Of a DNA stretch of 64,000 bases, positions 42,161 through 50,268 are shown piece by piece. The first letter of the stretch is position 1, and every line of letters starts with the position of its first letter. The DNA comes from Peribacillus sp044761985 (GTDB lineage Bacteria > Bacillota > Bacilli > Bacillales > DSM-1321): contig NZ_JBIWDK010000007.1 in assembly GCF_044761985.1 (NCBI RefSeq), positions 205,499 to 269,498 on the forward strand. Reading direction: 5' to 3'. The position numbers and the translations under genes were made by a program. The notes beneath the pieces were generated by a model. That model saw only the letters and a program-made list of their open reading frames with translations. It made no database searches and was not told where the DNA came from.

Positions 42161-42604
42161 CTAAGAATGTAGAAGAGACTTTAGGTAATCCACATGTTCC
42201 CGGTCTTTATCAAGAATTCTATGGACTAGATTTAGACTTTCTTCATCTAATTTATCCCTTACTAGGTCCTCACTCATTCTTATTCCATATAGGTTTTCCC
42301 CTTTAATGGCATGTTTAATAATCTCTTCCTCTGAATTGTAATTTTCCACTACATTTACAATGCCTGCCTCGATCTTTCCAATGATCCCCTCACTCGTTAC
42401 AGGTGTACCACCTAGATGCTGAATTCTCTCTGAAATGAGGGTCGCATGATTTTTTTGGTCTTTCTGAATTGAAATGAACGAGTCTTTTAAAGAGGAATGT
42501 TGCAGTTTTTCTATAAAGCGTTCATAGGCGTGAATGCCCATGTATGTTCCCTGTAAGAATTTATTCAGTATCTTAATCGTTTGTTCTTGATCCAATCGTA
42601 TCAC
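42161..42604 (-). CDS. DUF2383-like ferritin-fold protein
   Basis: A 147-residue four-helix protein. GTYMGIHAYERFIEKLQ, QKDQKNHATLISERIQHLGG and KGENLYGIRMSEDLV...DREHVDYLKSL keep Glu and His residues (AYE, NHA, GE, EH) at the spacing of ferritin-like/rubrerythrin helices, as in the DUF2383/PA2169 family. It may bind a di-metal centre; related proteins are stress- and spore-associated. Ribosome site AGGGAGTGATACG precedes the ATG at 42604. It is monocistronic. Confidence 0.72.
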   Translation of the reverse strand: MIRLDQEQTIKILNKFLQGTYMGIHAYERFIEKLQHSSLKDSFISIQKDQKNHATLISERIQHLGGTPVTSEGIIGKIEAGIVNVVENYNSEEEIIKHAIKGENLYGIRMSEDLVRDKLDEESLNLVHRILDKDREHVDYLKSLLHS

Positions 42605-42657
42605 TCCCTATAGATAATGATCTTAGTATGCGCTGTACAAATGAAAATTATCTGCAT

Positions 42658-42690
42658 ACTAAAAGGGGCCTGAAATTGGCCCCTTTTAGT
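42658..42690. terminator. Perfect palindromic terminator
   Basis: ACTAAAAGGGGCC-tgaaatt-GGCCCCTTTTAGT. It lies after the GNAT gene on its strand and upstream of the DUF2383 gene. Confidence 0.9.
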
Positions 42691-42705
42691 AGATCACTCG
42701 AAATG

Positions 42706-43143
42706 TTAGATGGAATAATGATAAAAAAAGTTCGATTCTTTTACGAATCCAAATCTCTCATAAAGCCTTTGCGCAGTAACATTCTCCTTACCGGTCTCAA
42801 GGAATACCCCTTTTGCTCCCGATTCTTTTGCAAAATCGACGGCGGCTTGTAATAAATTCTCACCAATTCCTCTCTTGCGGGCACTTTCCTTTACGAATAA
42901 ATCGTTCAAGATCCATGACCGTTTCATGCTTATCGATGAAAAGGAAGGATATAATTGAACAAAACCCAATGAATCGTTACCATCCCTTGCAATGAAGACG
43001 ACCGATTCCTCGTTCTCTAGTCTTTCTCTTAAAAAATGCTGAGCCCCTTCAAGATTAGAGGGTTGCTCATAGAAAACCCTGTATGAATCAAATAACTCGC
43101 TAAGTGAATCAAGCTCTGCCATTGTGGCTTTTTTGATGACCAT
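42706..43143 (-). CDS. GNAT-family N-acetyltransferase
   Basis: A 145-residue GNAT enzyme. VFIARDGNDSLGFVQLYPSF, LNDLFVKESARKRGIGENLL (motif A with R-x-x-G-I-G) and NVTAQRLYERFGFVKES (motif B) are intact, so acetyl-CoA binding is expected; the acceptor is unknown. I start at the ATG at 43143 because GGAGGTTTCATGC precedes it; the frame extended by five codons starts inside that site. It ends at the palindromic terminator. Confidence 0.85.
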   Translation of the reverse strand: MVIKKATMAELDSLSELFDSYRVFYEQPSNLEGAQHFLRERLENEESVVFIARDGNDSLGFVQLYPSFSSISMKRSWILNDLFVKESARKRGIGENLLQAAVDFAKESGAKGVFLETGKENVTAQRLYERFGFVKESNFFYHYSI

Positions 43144-43249
43144 GCATGAAACCTCCAATTATATTCCGAATAATCCAATAATACCATTCAGGAACACCTA
43201 TTGTTCATTTTATTACTAGTCAAATGAATTCAGTTTCCCAAAAAGTGCT

Positions 43250-44365
43250 CTATGAGATCGCGAAGTTTTCTTTTATGAAGTCTCGGAATTTTGGATTGGT
43301 TAGGATTTGAAGTTGGAAATCATTTAGACTTCGGGTAAGTTTTTCTTGGTTCATGGAGGATAGATTATTTGAAAAAAGGGCGAGCTCTGTCCTATTTCCG
43401 TCTCTATCTGTTGCGTACATGGCCACCGTTAGAACGAAAGCGGTAGATCCTCCCTTTTGACCAGCATGTAAAAGCCATTTGCGATTACTGGGATTCTTCA
43501 TCAATTGCTCCATGATGGGATCAAGGTGTTCATGAACATGTTGATCAAGATCCATCTTATTGTTTAATATCTTCATGATCGATACATAGTCTTTTGTAGT
43601 GGCTCGTGACAAACGATCAGACCAAATTTTTTGAAAATCAAGAGACAGCAGTTTCGTTGCTTCTTTCTTCTCTTGTTCTGTAGGTGGTTTGCTTTTCCAT
43701 CGCTCATTAATGGCAAGTGCCCAACTTCGGTACTCTGTCATTTCCATCTTTTCCATCGCATGCAGCGTCTCTTTTCTTGTGAAATTCTTTTCTTTCATGA
43801 GAGTGCTAGGTATGAAAAGGGAAGCGCTAATCGGATACAGGGGTTCGTGGTTCGGGATTCCTAAGCTTTTTGGGACGGAATTGATGCTATCCAGCCCTAG
43901 AAGGTTCATTAAATAATCTGTATTCGCATTAGAACTGTAGGCAATCATTCCATTCACGACCTCGCATAAAGGAACGTTCCCGCTCGTTCCTACCTGTGAA
44001 AGCCAGGCTTCATGTGCACCGCCATCTGTTTTGGGTATGTAAAATTTCTCGATGTCCGCTATTTGCACTTTTTGATCAGGATCCATTAATCCTTCCGCAG
44101 CCTGTTGAGCGTATTCAATGGCCATGATGATTTTAACGGTGCTTGCTAATGGAAGCTGCACGGTTGAGTTAACCTCGGCAATCTTCTCATCATTATGATG
44201 GATGAATAAAGAAATATCTTTGCTCTCAGCATACTTTTTAATGAAATGAACGATATAGTCAGGGTTTGCCTCATATCTAGCCTTCATAAACTTCCAGAAT
44301 CCAATTCCTGCAACCAGGCTGGGAAGTAGTAATTTTCCCCTATTAAATAGAATATTCCTCTTCAA
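43250..44365 (-). CDS. Serine beta-lactamase-like / DD-peptidase-fold protein
   Basis: A 371-residue serine hydrolase of the class-A beta-lactamase/PBP fold. The nucleophile motif is LASTVKI (S-x-x-K), the second AYSSNANTD (SxN), the third QKGGST (KGG in place of KTG). A hydrophobic N-terminal segment (about 10-26) acts as anchor or signal. The large size and the missing canonical omega-loop ExxLN suggest a peptidoglycan or ester hydrolase rather than a secreted drug-resistance enzyme; NCBI-type naming would be 'serine hydrolase'. Monocistronic, divergent from the chemoreceptor. Confidence 0.82.
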   Translation of the reverse strand: MKRNILFNRGKLLLPSLVAGIGFWKFMKARYEANPDYIVHFIKKYAESKDISLFIHHNDEKIAEVNSTVQLPLASTVKIIMAIEYAQQAAEGLMDPDQKVQIADIEKFYIPKTDGGAHEAWLSQVGTSGNVPLCEVVNGMIAYSSNANTDYLMNLLGLDSINSVPKSLGIPNHEPLYPISASLFIPSTLMKEKNFTRKETLHAMEKMEMTEYRSWALAINERWKSKPPTEQEKKEATKLLSLDFQKIWSDRLSRATTKDYVSIMKILNNKMDLDQHVHEHLDPIMEQLMKNPSNRKWLLHAGQKGGSTAFVLTVAMYATDRDGNRTELALFSNNLSSMNQEKLTRSLNDFQLQILTNPKFRDFIKENFAIS

Positions 44366-44704
44366 AGAATCACGCCCCTACCTCGATTTCCTTTTTCTGT
44401 ATATACGATTGTTAAAAGGGAAGGTTTCACATTTTCTGAATAAATTTACCATATATATCCTTTTTCGAATTAAAAGATGATAGATTACACGATTTTCATT
44501 TTAATTCCGTTTTCCTTTAAGATATGGACTATATGACTATAAAAAAAGAGTTGTATTAGTCATTGACAATATTATTTTAGGTATATAGTATTGTTATGTG
44601 GAAAAATTAGGTGCCTGCTATAATCAAGCATGTTGCTTATCCTAAATGGCGATTTACTTTAAGGGACAATCAAGCCAACACGTAATCAAAAAGGGGAAAT
44701 CATA
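44366..44704. promoter_or_regulatory. Divergent intergenic region
   Basis: Contains a TTGACA (44563-44568) followed after about 15-17 bases by TATAGTAT, a likely promoter of the chemoreceptor gene. Nothing else is recognised. Confidence 0.45.
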
Positions 44705-46786
44705 ATGGGGAATTCACCAACTGTTAAAAGGGAAAAAAGGCACAGAAGAATCTCGATCCGGGTAAAGTGGATGTTTTTTATTTGTCTATCCATTTTTCTG
44801 GCGATGGGTGTTTCTGTTTCAATAATGGCCTTCCAGGTTTCCAATGTGTTCAAGGAAGATAGTGTTGCCACAAATCAAAGCGCAGCCCAAAATGCTGTAT
44901 CACAGATTAGCGCGGATTTGAAAGTCTATGAAGATTCAATAAATCAATTATCACAATTGGTATCGATCCATCTAAAGGATGGGGATTCACTGAAAGATAT
45001 TCAGAGAACCATTGAATCTTTTCAACTGAACAATGAACACTTGCTATCGGCTTATTATATGGACGGTACGGACGGATCATTATACGCATCTCCTAAAATG
45101 GAATTTAAGGGAGATGCTCGAGAAACCGTAACGTATACGCAGCTATCGGAAAACCCGAAAACAAAATGGATGGATGTGTACCAAGATATCGTGAATGGCA
45201 GTATCATGACTTCAGTGGTCACGCCTGTTTTGGAAAATGGGAAAATGGTAGGGGCGTTAGGCTATGATATTGATTTATCTACCATCGGAAAGATGCGTAC
45301 GGAAATTGAGAGGCATTCTGATGGTAACCTTGTGATCCTTGATTCGCAAGGCATTATCGTAAGTTCGTTCATGAAGGAAATGGACGGCAAGAATATGAAT
45401 CCAAATCAAAGTGGGAAGGTCGAAGGAGTGGGGGATCTAGTAACGGATGCGGATCAATTCAATTCCAAGTTCAAGTGGGTTTCGGACATGTACGATGGGT
45501 CGAAGCAAACAGCCCAGACGTTAGAGTGGAAAGACCAACAGTATACGGGTGAAGTGAATTCGGTTCCTGACGTGAACTGGAAAGTGGTGGCTTTGACATC
45601 GGATGAAGTTTTGCAAGGTAAGTTGCTTGATATTAATCGGACTGTATTCGTCTCTTTGGTTTTTGGTGTATTGATGGGTATCGTATGTGCCATTTATTTA
45701 TCAGGAAAGTTGAAAAAGCTGATATCGGATCTTCGACATGTCATGAAGAAGACAGCGAGCGGGGATTTAGTAACCGAATTTCACCATGCCTCGAATGATG
45801 AGATGGGCGACTTATCCAAAAGTTATAATATCATGTTAAGTAAATTAAGAGAATTGATTAACGATGTGAAAGGAAATACGAATGCTGTAACGGAGGCAAC
45901 TGCAGGATTGAGCCAGATTGCGATGGAAAATAGTACATCCATTACTGAGGTTTCACGTGCCGTGGAAGAAATTGCAGCAGGGGCAGCCAGTCAATCCGAA
46001 TCGGTAGAAGAAGGAGCCCATACGATTCAATTGCTCAGTGATGAAATCGATGGACTATCCAAGTTATCGGATAGGACACAAAACGTTTTGGAGACGGCTT
46101 CGGAAAAAATCGAGTCAGGGAAGGAACAAGTCAACGAGTTGGAAACGTCTTATCAAAAATTGGAGACAGCTTTTTCAGCCGTGACAAGCATGAGTTTGAG
46201 TCTTGTGGAGAAATCAAAAACCATTTCGAATGTGACGAATACGATTTCCCAGATTTCAGAGCAAACCAACTTATTATCCTTGAATGCCTCCATAGAAGCT
46301 GCAAGGGCGGGCGAATCCGGAAAAGGGTTTGCGGTCGTGGCGAATGAGGTTCGCAGCTTAGCCGAGGAATCGAAAGAAGCAACAAAAAACATCCAGGACA
46401 TCATACACAGCATTTTTTCAGACACGGAAATGCTACTGAAGACGACCAATGAAACGAATCAAATTAGTGCGAACCAAAAAAGTGCAGTCATGACGGTCAG
46501 CAAGGCCATGAAGGAACTTGAGGACTCAGTTCGTAAAATATCCTATTCATTTGTTGAAGAAACCCAGTCCATATCATCGATTAATCAACAAAAAGAAACG
46601 GTTGTGAAAATGATGGAGGAAATAACTGCGGTCTCTCAGCAAACATCTGCTTCTTCAGAAGAAATTGCATCATCCATGGAGGAACAAGCCGCTTCTTCCA
46701 ATGAGCTTGCAAAATATACAGAACATGTCACGCAATTGATTGATGACCTAGAGCATACATTGAAAGGGTTTCATATAAAGGAATAA
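44705..46786 (+). CDS. Methyl-accepting chemotaxis protein with dCache sensor
   Basis: A 693-residue transmembrane chemoreceptor. Helix 1 (about 24-46), a ~260-residue extracellular dCache_1-type sensor, helix 2 (about 305-328), HAMP (TASGDLVTEF and DEMGDLSKSYN), then a long cytoplasmic signalling helix pair with tip EQTNLLSLNASIEAARAGES that docks CheA/CheW. dCache sensors in Bacillus often bind amino acids; the ligand here is unknown. It is not linked to che genes. Ribosome site AAAAGGGGAAA. The stop is directly followed by the palindromic repeat copy 2. Confidence 0.9.
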   Translation: MGNSPTVKREKRHRRISIRVKWMFFICLSIFLAMGVSVSIMAFQVSNVFKEDSVATNQSAAQNAVSQISADLKVYEDSINQLSQLVSIHLKDGDSLKDIQRTIESFQLNNEHLLSAYYMDGTDGSLYASPKMEFKGDARETVTYTQLSENPKTKWMDVYQDIVNGSIMTSVVTPVLENGKMVGALGYDIDLSTIGKMRTEIERHSDGNLVILDSQGIIVSSFMKEMDGKNMNPNQSGKVEGVGDLVTDADQFNSKFKWVSDMYDGSKQTAQTLEWKDQQYTGEVNSVPDVNWKVVALTSDEVLQGKLLDINRTVFVSLVFGVLMGIVCAIYLSGKLKKLISDLRHVMKKTASGDLVTEFHHASNDEMGDLSKSYNIMLSKLRELINDVKGNTNAVTEATAGLSQIAMENSTSITEVSRAVEEIAAGAASQSESVEEGAHTIQLLSDEIDGLSKLSDRTQNVLETASEKIESGKEQVNELETSYQKLETAFSAVTSMSLSLVEKSKTISNVTNTISQISEQTNLLSLNASIEAARAGESGKGFAVVANEVRSLAEESKEATKNIQDIIHSIFSDTEMLLKTTNETNQISANQKSAVMTVSKAMKELEDSVRKISYSFVEETQSISSINQQKETVVKMMEEITAVSQQTSASSEEIASSMEEQAASSNELAKYTEHVTQLIDDLEHTLKGFHIKE

Positions 46787-46789
46787 ACA

Positions 46790-46929
46790 AAAAGGGGCTG
46801 TCTAATAAGTCCTTATTCCATTGAATTTCGCAAAAACAAAGAGGCAGAAATGTTGTTAAATCAACGTTTCTGCCTTTTACTATTTATTCAATTACGGGGT
46901 AATTACACCTTTTGGGACAGCCCCTTTTT
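46790..46929 (-). repeat. 140-bp palindromic MITE-like element, copy 2 (inverted)
   Basis: Reverse complement of copy 1 at 5889 with roughly one difference per nine bases, including ends AAAAGGGGCTGTCCCAAAAG / GACAGCCCCTTTT and the inner GGCAGAAACGTTG hairpin. Lies in the 149-base space between the convergent chemoreceptor and HesB-like genes, where it forms a terminator for both. Confidence 0.87.
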
Positions 46930-46935
46930 GTTTAT

Positions 46936-47226
46936 TTACTGTAGCGGTGATACTAATGGATTTGGATTATTGATTAAAAAGCCATTGTCTTGAAAATCAA
47001 TTTCGGTTTGATCCGTGAAACGGGCATCCGAAGGGTTCATTAAAAGCTTTATCCCATCTATAACTAGTACTTCCTCTAATTCGGTCTTATGACGCACAAG
47101 GTTCAAATAATAGTTCATCTGGTTGCAGCAAGAACTGGTTACCCCAAACCGTAAATATGTTTCCTCTTCCATATTCCGTTGCATCTCTTTAATGACTTCC
47201 TGGGCCTTTTTAGTGATGGTTATCAA
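46936..47226 (-). CDS. HesB/IscA-like protein with degenerate cysteines
   Basis: A 96-residue protein of the HesB/IscA (iron-sulfur A-type) fold: ITITKKAQEVIKEMQRN at the start and YLRFGVTSSCCNQMNYYLN in the core. Classical A-type carriers have one Cys here and a C-terminal CGC; this protein has SSCC in the middle and ends NGFLINNPNP with no C-terminal cysteine. It therefore may not carry clusters, as with several Bacillus HesB-like paralogues. The TTG at 47226 behind GGGAGTG is preferred to a longer form. Confidence 0.75.
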   Translation of the reverse strand: MITITKKAQEVIKEMQRNMEEETYLRFGVTSSCCNQMNYYLNLVRHKTELEEVLVIDGIKLLMNPSDARFTDQTEIDFQDNGFLINNPNPLVSPLQ

Positions 47227-47350
47227 GTTGTTCACTCCCAATGTTTAGACACTGCCTCATAAGTTAAGCGCAGTCATATATTCACTCTATCATGTTCGTG
47301 GCAAGAGTAATAACATTTTCTCTTGGATAACAATATTTCACAGCTCTTTT

Positions 47351-47845
47351 TTAGAATCCTTCCTTTTTCAAGGCCATTCTTACTGTTTTGAGGACATGTC
47401 CATCGAAGTCATCATCAAACTGAGAAACAACTTCAAATCCTTTTGATCGGTAAAAGGCTGTCCCCGATTCATTTTTTTCCTCAACGTTTATAAAAAGCTC
47501 TTTCCAACCTTTGGAGTGGTCGATTCCTGTTTGCAATAAAGCTGTACCCATACCTTTTCCTTGAAACTCCGGATGAAAGTAAATCGCCACCAGTTCGACT
47601 TCTCCACCTTCCTTTACAGGAGAAAAGTCGGCAAATCCCACAATCCTTTCAGCCACTTCGACCACGAAAACAAAAGAGTGTTCAACCCTCTTTTTCATCA
47701 TCTCGTCACTATAGGCCACATCTAAAAAACGTTCCTGGATGGAAAGGGGGATAATTCCTTCGTACGTACTATGCCAACTTGTCTTCGCGACATGCTGGAC
47801 TTGTGGGATGTCGCCGACTTGCATGCTACGGATGGTGAATTCCAT
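47351..47845 (-). CDS. GNAT-family N-acetyltransferase
   Basis: A 164-residue GNAT enzyme. EFTIRSMQVGDIPQVQHVAK at the start, ELVAIYFHPEFQGKGMGTAL (motif A, Q-x-x-G-M-G) and NESGTAFYRSKGFEVVS (motif B) are intact. The acceptor is unknown. The ATG at 47845 follows AGAAAGGTTGATTG. It is monocistronic. Confidence 0.85.
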   Translation of the reverse strand: MEFTIRSMQVGDIPQVQHVAKTSWHSTYEGIIPLSIQERFLDVAYSDEMMKKRVEHSFVFVVEVAERIVGFADFSPVKEGGEVELVAIYFHPEFQGKGMGTALLQTGIDHSKGWKELFINVEEKNESGTAFYRSKGFEVVSQFDDDFDGHVLKTVRMALKKEGF

Positions 47846-48021
47846 GTCAATCAACCTTTCTGGTTTCCAGTTTTTTTCTGAAAATTATAGCAGATTTCTC
47901 TTTTTAAACAAGGAAATTCAAAAAAATGGTGGGCATGAGTCTTGGAAGTATTTCGTTAGGCCCTTTTCCATAGGAGACATGTTCACTAAAGTGGCAAAGG
48001 CACAATTTAGTGGACGTGGTT

Positions 48022-48076
48022 ACTTGTCCCGCTCCTTATACCTAATGACGAATATATATATAAGAATCGGACAAGT
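48022..48076 (+). repeat. Inverted repeat in the permease leader
   Basis: ACTTGTCC (48022-48029) and GGACAAGT (48069-48076) enclose an AT-rich 39-base segment, 40 bases before the ArsB/NhaD-type gene. Could be an operator pair or RNA stem; no known riboswitch matches. Confidence 0.45.
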
Positions 48077-48115
48077 AGGGTCCAATGGCACAAGGCCCAA
48101 AAAGGGGAGAACATC

Positions 48116-49471
48116 ATGCATTTTGAAATCGGGGTGACCATTTTTGTCTTCATCATGACAATGGTTGTCATACTATGGAGACCACGAGGGCTAAACGAAG
48201 CTTGGCCAGCTTCATTTGGCGCGGCAATCATATTGCTTACTGGCATAGTATCACGTGGGGATGTAATGGATATCATCGGTAAAATCGGGGGTGCCTCCAT
48301 CACCATCATGGCAACGCTTGTCATGGCAGTCATACTGGAGAGTTTCGGATTCTTTCATTGGGCTGCTGCGAGACTTGTAACCCTTGCAAAAGGCTCCGGA
48401 TATCGTTTGTATTGGTACATTCAATTATTATGTTTTTTAATGACGCTTTTATTTAATAACGATGGGAGCATCATGATCACGACACCCATCCTCATATTAC
48501 TTTTAAAAAACCTTCGAATGAAGAAACACGAAACCATTTCATATCTCTTGAGTGGGGCCTTGATAGCCACTGCATCCAGCGCACCCATTGGAGTTAGTAA
48601 CATCGTCAATTTGATTGCCTTGAAAATCGTCGATATGACGCTTTATATGCATACAGCCATGATGTTCGTACCTGCAACATTGGGGATGTTATTCATGTCA
48701 TGGTTAATGTTCATGGTCATCAAGAAAGATTTGCCTAAAAAATTGCCCTCCCATTCCTATGACATTGAGGAACGATTTTTCACTAAAAATTTTCATCCGT
48801 TAAAAGAGAATACGACGGTGGAAACAAAGAGGCAACGTACAAAGTTCATGTTCAAGATACTGACCTATGTCTTCATTGTCCGCTGTTTATTATTCGTGGC
48901 TTCTTATCTATCGATACCTATAGAGTGGGTTGCGGTAATGGGTTCATTATCATTGCTTATTTGGAGATGGTATCATCTACGTACGAGTCCCGTAGATATT
49001 TTGAAGAAGACTCCATGGCATATTCTTATCTTTGCGTTCTCTATGTATATCATCATTTTTGGTCTTCAGAATGCAGGGCTTACAGCCATCCTTGTTCAAA
49101 TCTGTGAACCGATTGTCAACAAAGGATTATTAAGTGCGAGTTTGGTGATGGGAGGGCTTGTTTCGGTCCTATCGAACATTTTCAATAATCATCCAGCCCT
49201 GATGATCGGGACCATTACGTTGACGGAAATGGGGTTAGATCCCATCACATTAAAAACCATTTATCTTGCCAATATAATAGGAAGTGATATGGGGTCCTTG
49301 TTATTGCCCATCGGTACACTTGCCTCCTTGATCTGGATGCATATCCTGAAACAAAATAAAGTGAAAATCACATGGAAAGAGTATGTGAATGTTACCGTAC
49401 GAGTCATCCCGTTGGCTACAGTGGTGACATTGCTTTTACTATTTTATTGGGTTCATTTGGTCTTTTACTAA
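48116..49471 (+). CDS. ArsB/NhaD-type ion permease, YwrK-like
   Basis: A 451-residue membrane protein with about eleven helices of the ion-transporter (ArsB/NhaD) superfamily. FNNDGSIMITTPILILLLKN and SSAPIGVSNIVNLIAL (first repeat) and SNIFNNHPALMIGTITL and IIGSDMGSLLLPIGTLASLIW (second repeat) are the paired re-entrant motifs. It resembles B. subtilis YwrK, annotated as a probable arsenite/anion pump. arsR and arsC are absent nearby, so arsenic is unproven. Its stop overlaps the next gene's start by one base, the ywrK-ywrJ arrangement. Confidence 0.83.
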   Translation: MHFEIGVTIFVFIMTMVVILWRPRGLNEAWPASFGAAIILLTGIVSRGDVMDIIGKIGGASITIMATLVMAVILESFGFFHWAAARLVTLAKGSGYRLYWYIQLLCFLMTLLFNNDGSIMITTPILILLLKNLRMKKHETISYLLSGALIATASSAPIGVSNIVNLIALKIVDMTLYMHTAMMFVPATLGMLFMSWLMFMVIKKDLPKKLPSHSYDIEERFFTKNFHPLKENTTVETKRQRTKFMFKILTYVFIVRCLLFVASYLSIPIEWVAVMGSLSLLIWRWYHLRTSPVDILKKTPWHILIFAFSMYIIIFGLQNAGLTAILVQICEPIVNKGLLSASLVMGGLVSVLSNIFNNHPALMIGTITLTEMGLDPITLKTIYLANIIGSDMGSLLLPIGTLASLIWMHILKQNKVKITWKEYVNVTVRVIPLATVVTLLLLFYWVHLVFY

Positions 49472-49806
49472 TGAAATCCCTTTTCCTCCATCATCTTAAA
49501 TGGCTAACCCCCTATACGCAAGGGGAAAGACCATACTCGCTCACTCATGAACAATTCCCTATAAACCCAACCTCATTACCGCTCTATCGATCCTTGGAAG
49601 AACAGCTGAAAACGATCGAAGGAAAGCTCGTTGTTTTGGATGGAGGGGAGGACCCTATGAAAATGGGGGTACTCAAGAAGACGGAAGATAGCTTGGTTGA
49701 ATTGGCTACGGCCAAAGGAGAACGTATATATTTAAACCTGACGCAAATTCAAACGGTGCATGTTCCATATACGAAAGGTCTGGGAATAGAGAGAAGACAT
49801 TTTTAG
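49471..49806 (+). CDS. YwrJ/CotB-like spore-coat-type protein
   Basis: A 111-residue soluble protein starting at the ATG that overlaps the permease stop (TAATG). LEEQLKTIEGKLVVLDGGEDP, VLKKTEDSLVELATAKGE and YLNLTQIQTVHV form an Sm-like small beta barrel as in DUF2642/CotB N-terminal regions of spore coat proteins. It is shorter than the B. subtilis YwrJ protein as I recall it. The pairing with a YwrK-like permease is conserved; the link between the two is unknown. Confidence 0.6.
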   Translation: MKSLFLHHLKWLTPYTQGERPYSLTHEQFPINPTSLPLYRSLEEQLKTIEGKLVVLDGGEDPMKMGVLKKTEDSLVELATAKGERIYLNLTQIQTVHVPYTKGLGIERRHF

Positions 49807-50268
49807 TGGCTTCTCCTTTTCTTGTTTATACCGGCATGGTGAATTACCAGGGCATGATAAGTAATAATGTTCCATGGTCTTGTTTTTTTAGGAAAATGGA
49901 TCGGGAATTAAATATGTGTTTAAGGTGACTTTTTTTGAACTTGTAAATTTTATACCGAAAAAACTTTGGATAACGAACAGTTCTTAAGTATTGGGTGTTT
50001 ATACCTAAATAACTAATATAAAAGATATATGAGTATAATGAACTGTTTTTTATATTTCGATTTAATTAAAAATGCTAGGAAACATATTAACTTTTTGTTA
50101 TTTTTGGGCTAAAGGTTACATATACATTACCGATATTATGGAAGAACATGAGTAATAAGACTTATATATAAGTAACGAAGAGAGGTTAAAATAATAATCC
50201 GGTTTTATACTTTGAACTTTAAGTGATAGTGTAGGGTATGTTTCCGGTTATAAAGGAAGGGTTAAAAA
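49807..50268. other. Non-coding region before the P60 hydrolase
   Basis: About 460 AT-rich bases. Apart from scattered TATAAT-like sequences near 50030-50040 I see no gene, hairpin or RNA family. Confidence 0.4.

Noticed and set aside
42031..42306. 91-codon plus-strand frame after the DUF6440 gene
   Set aside because: Its first part is the terminator hairpin and the rest runs antisense through the DUF2383 gene; no ribosome site.
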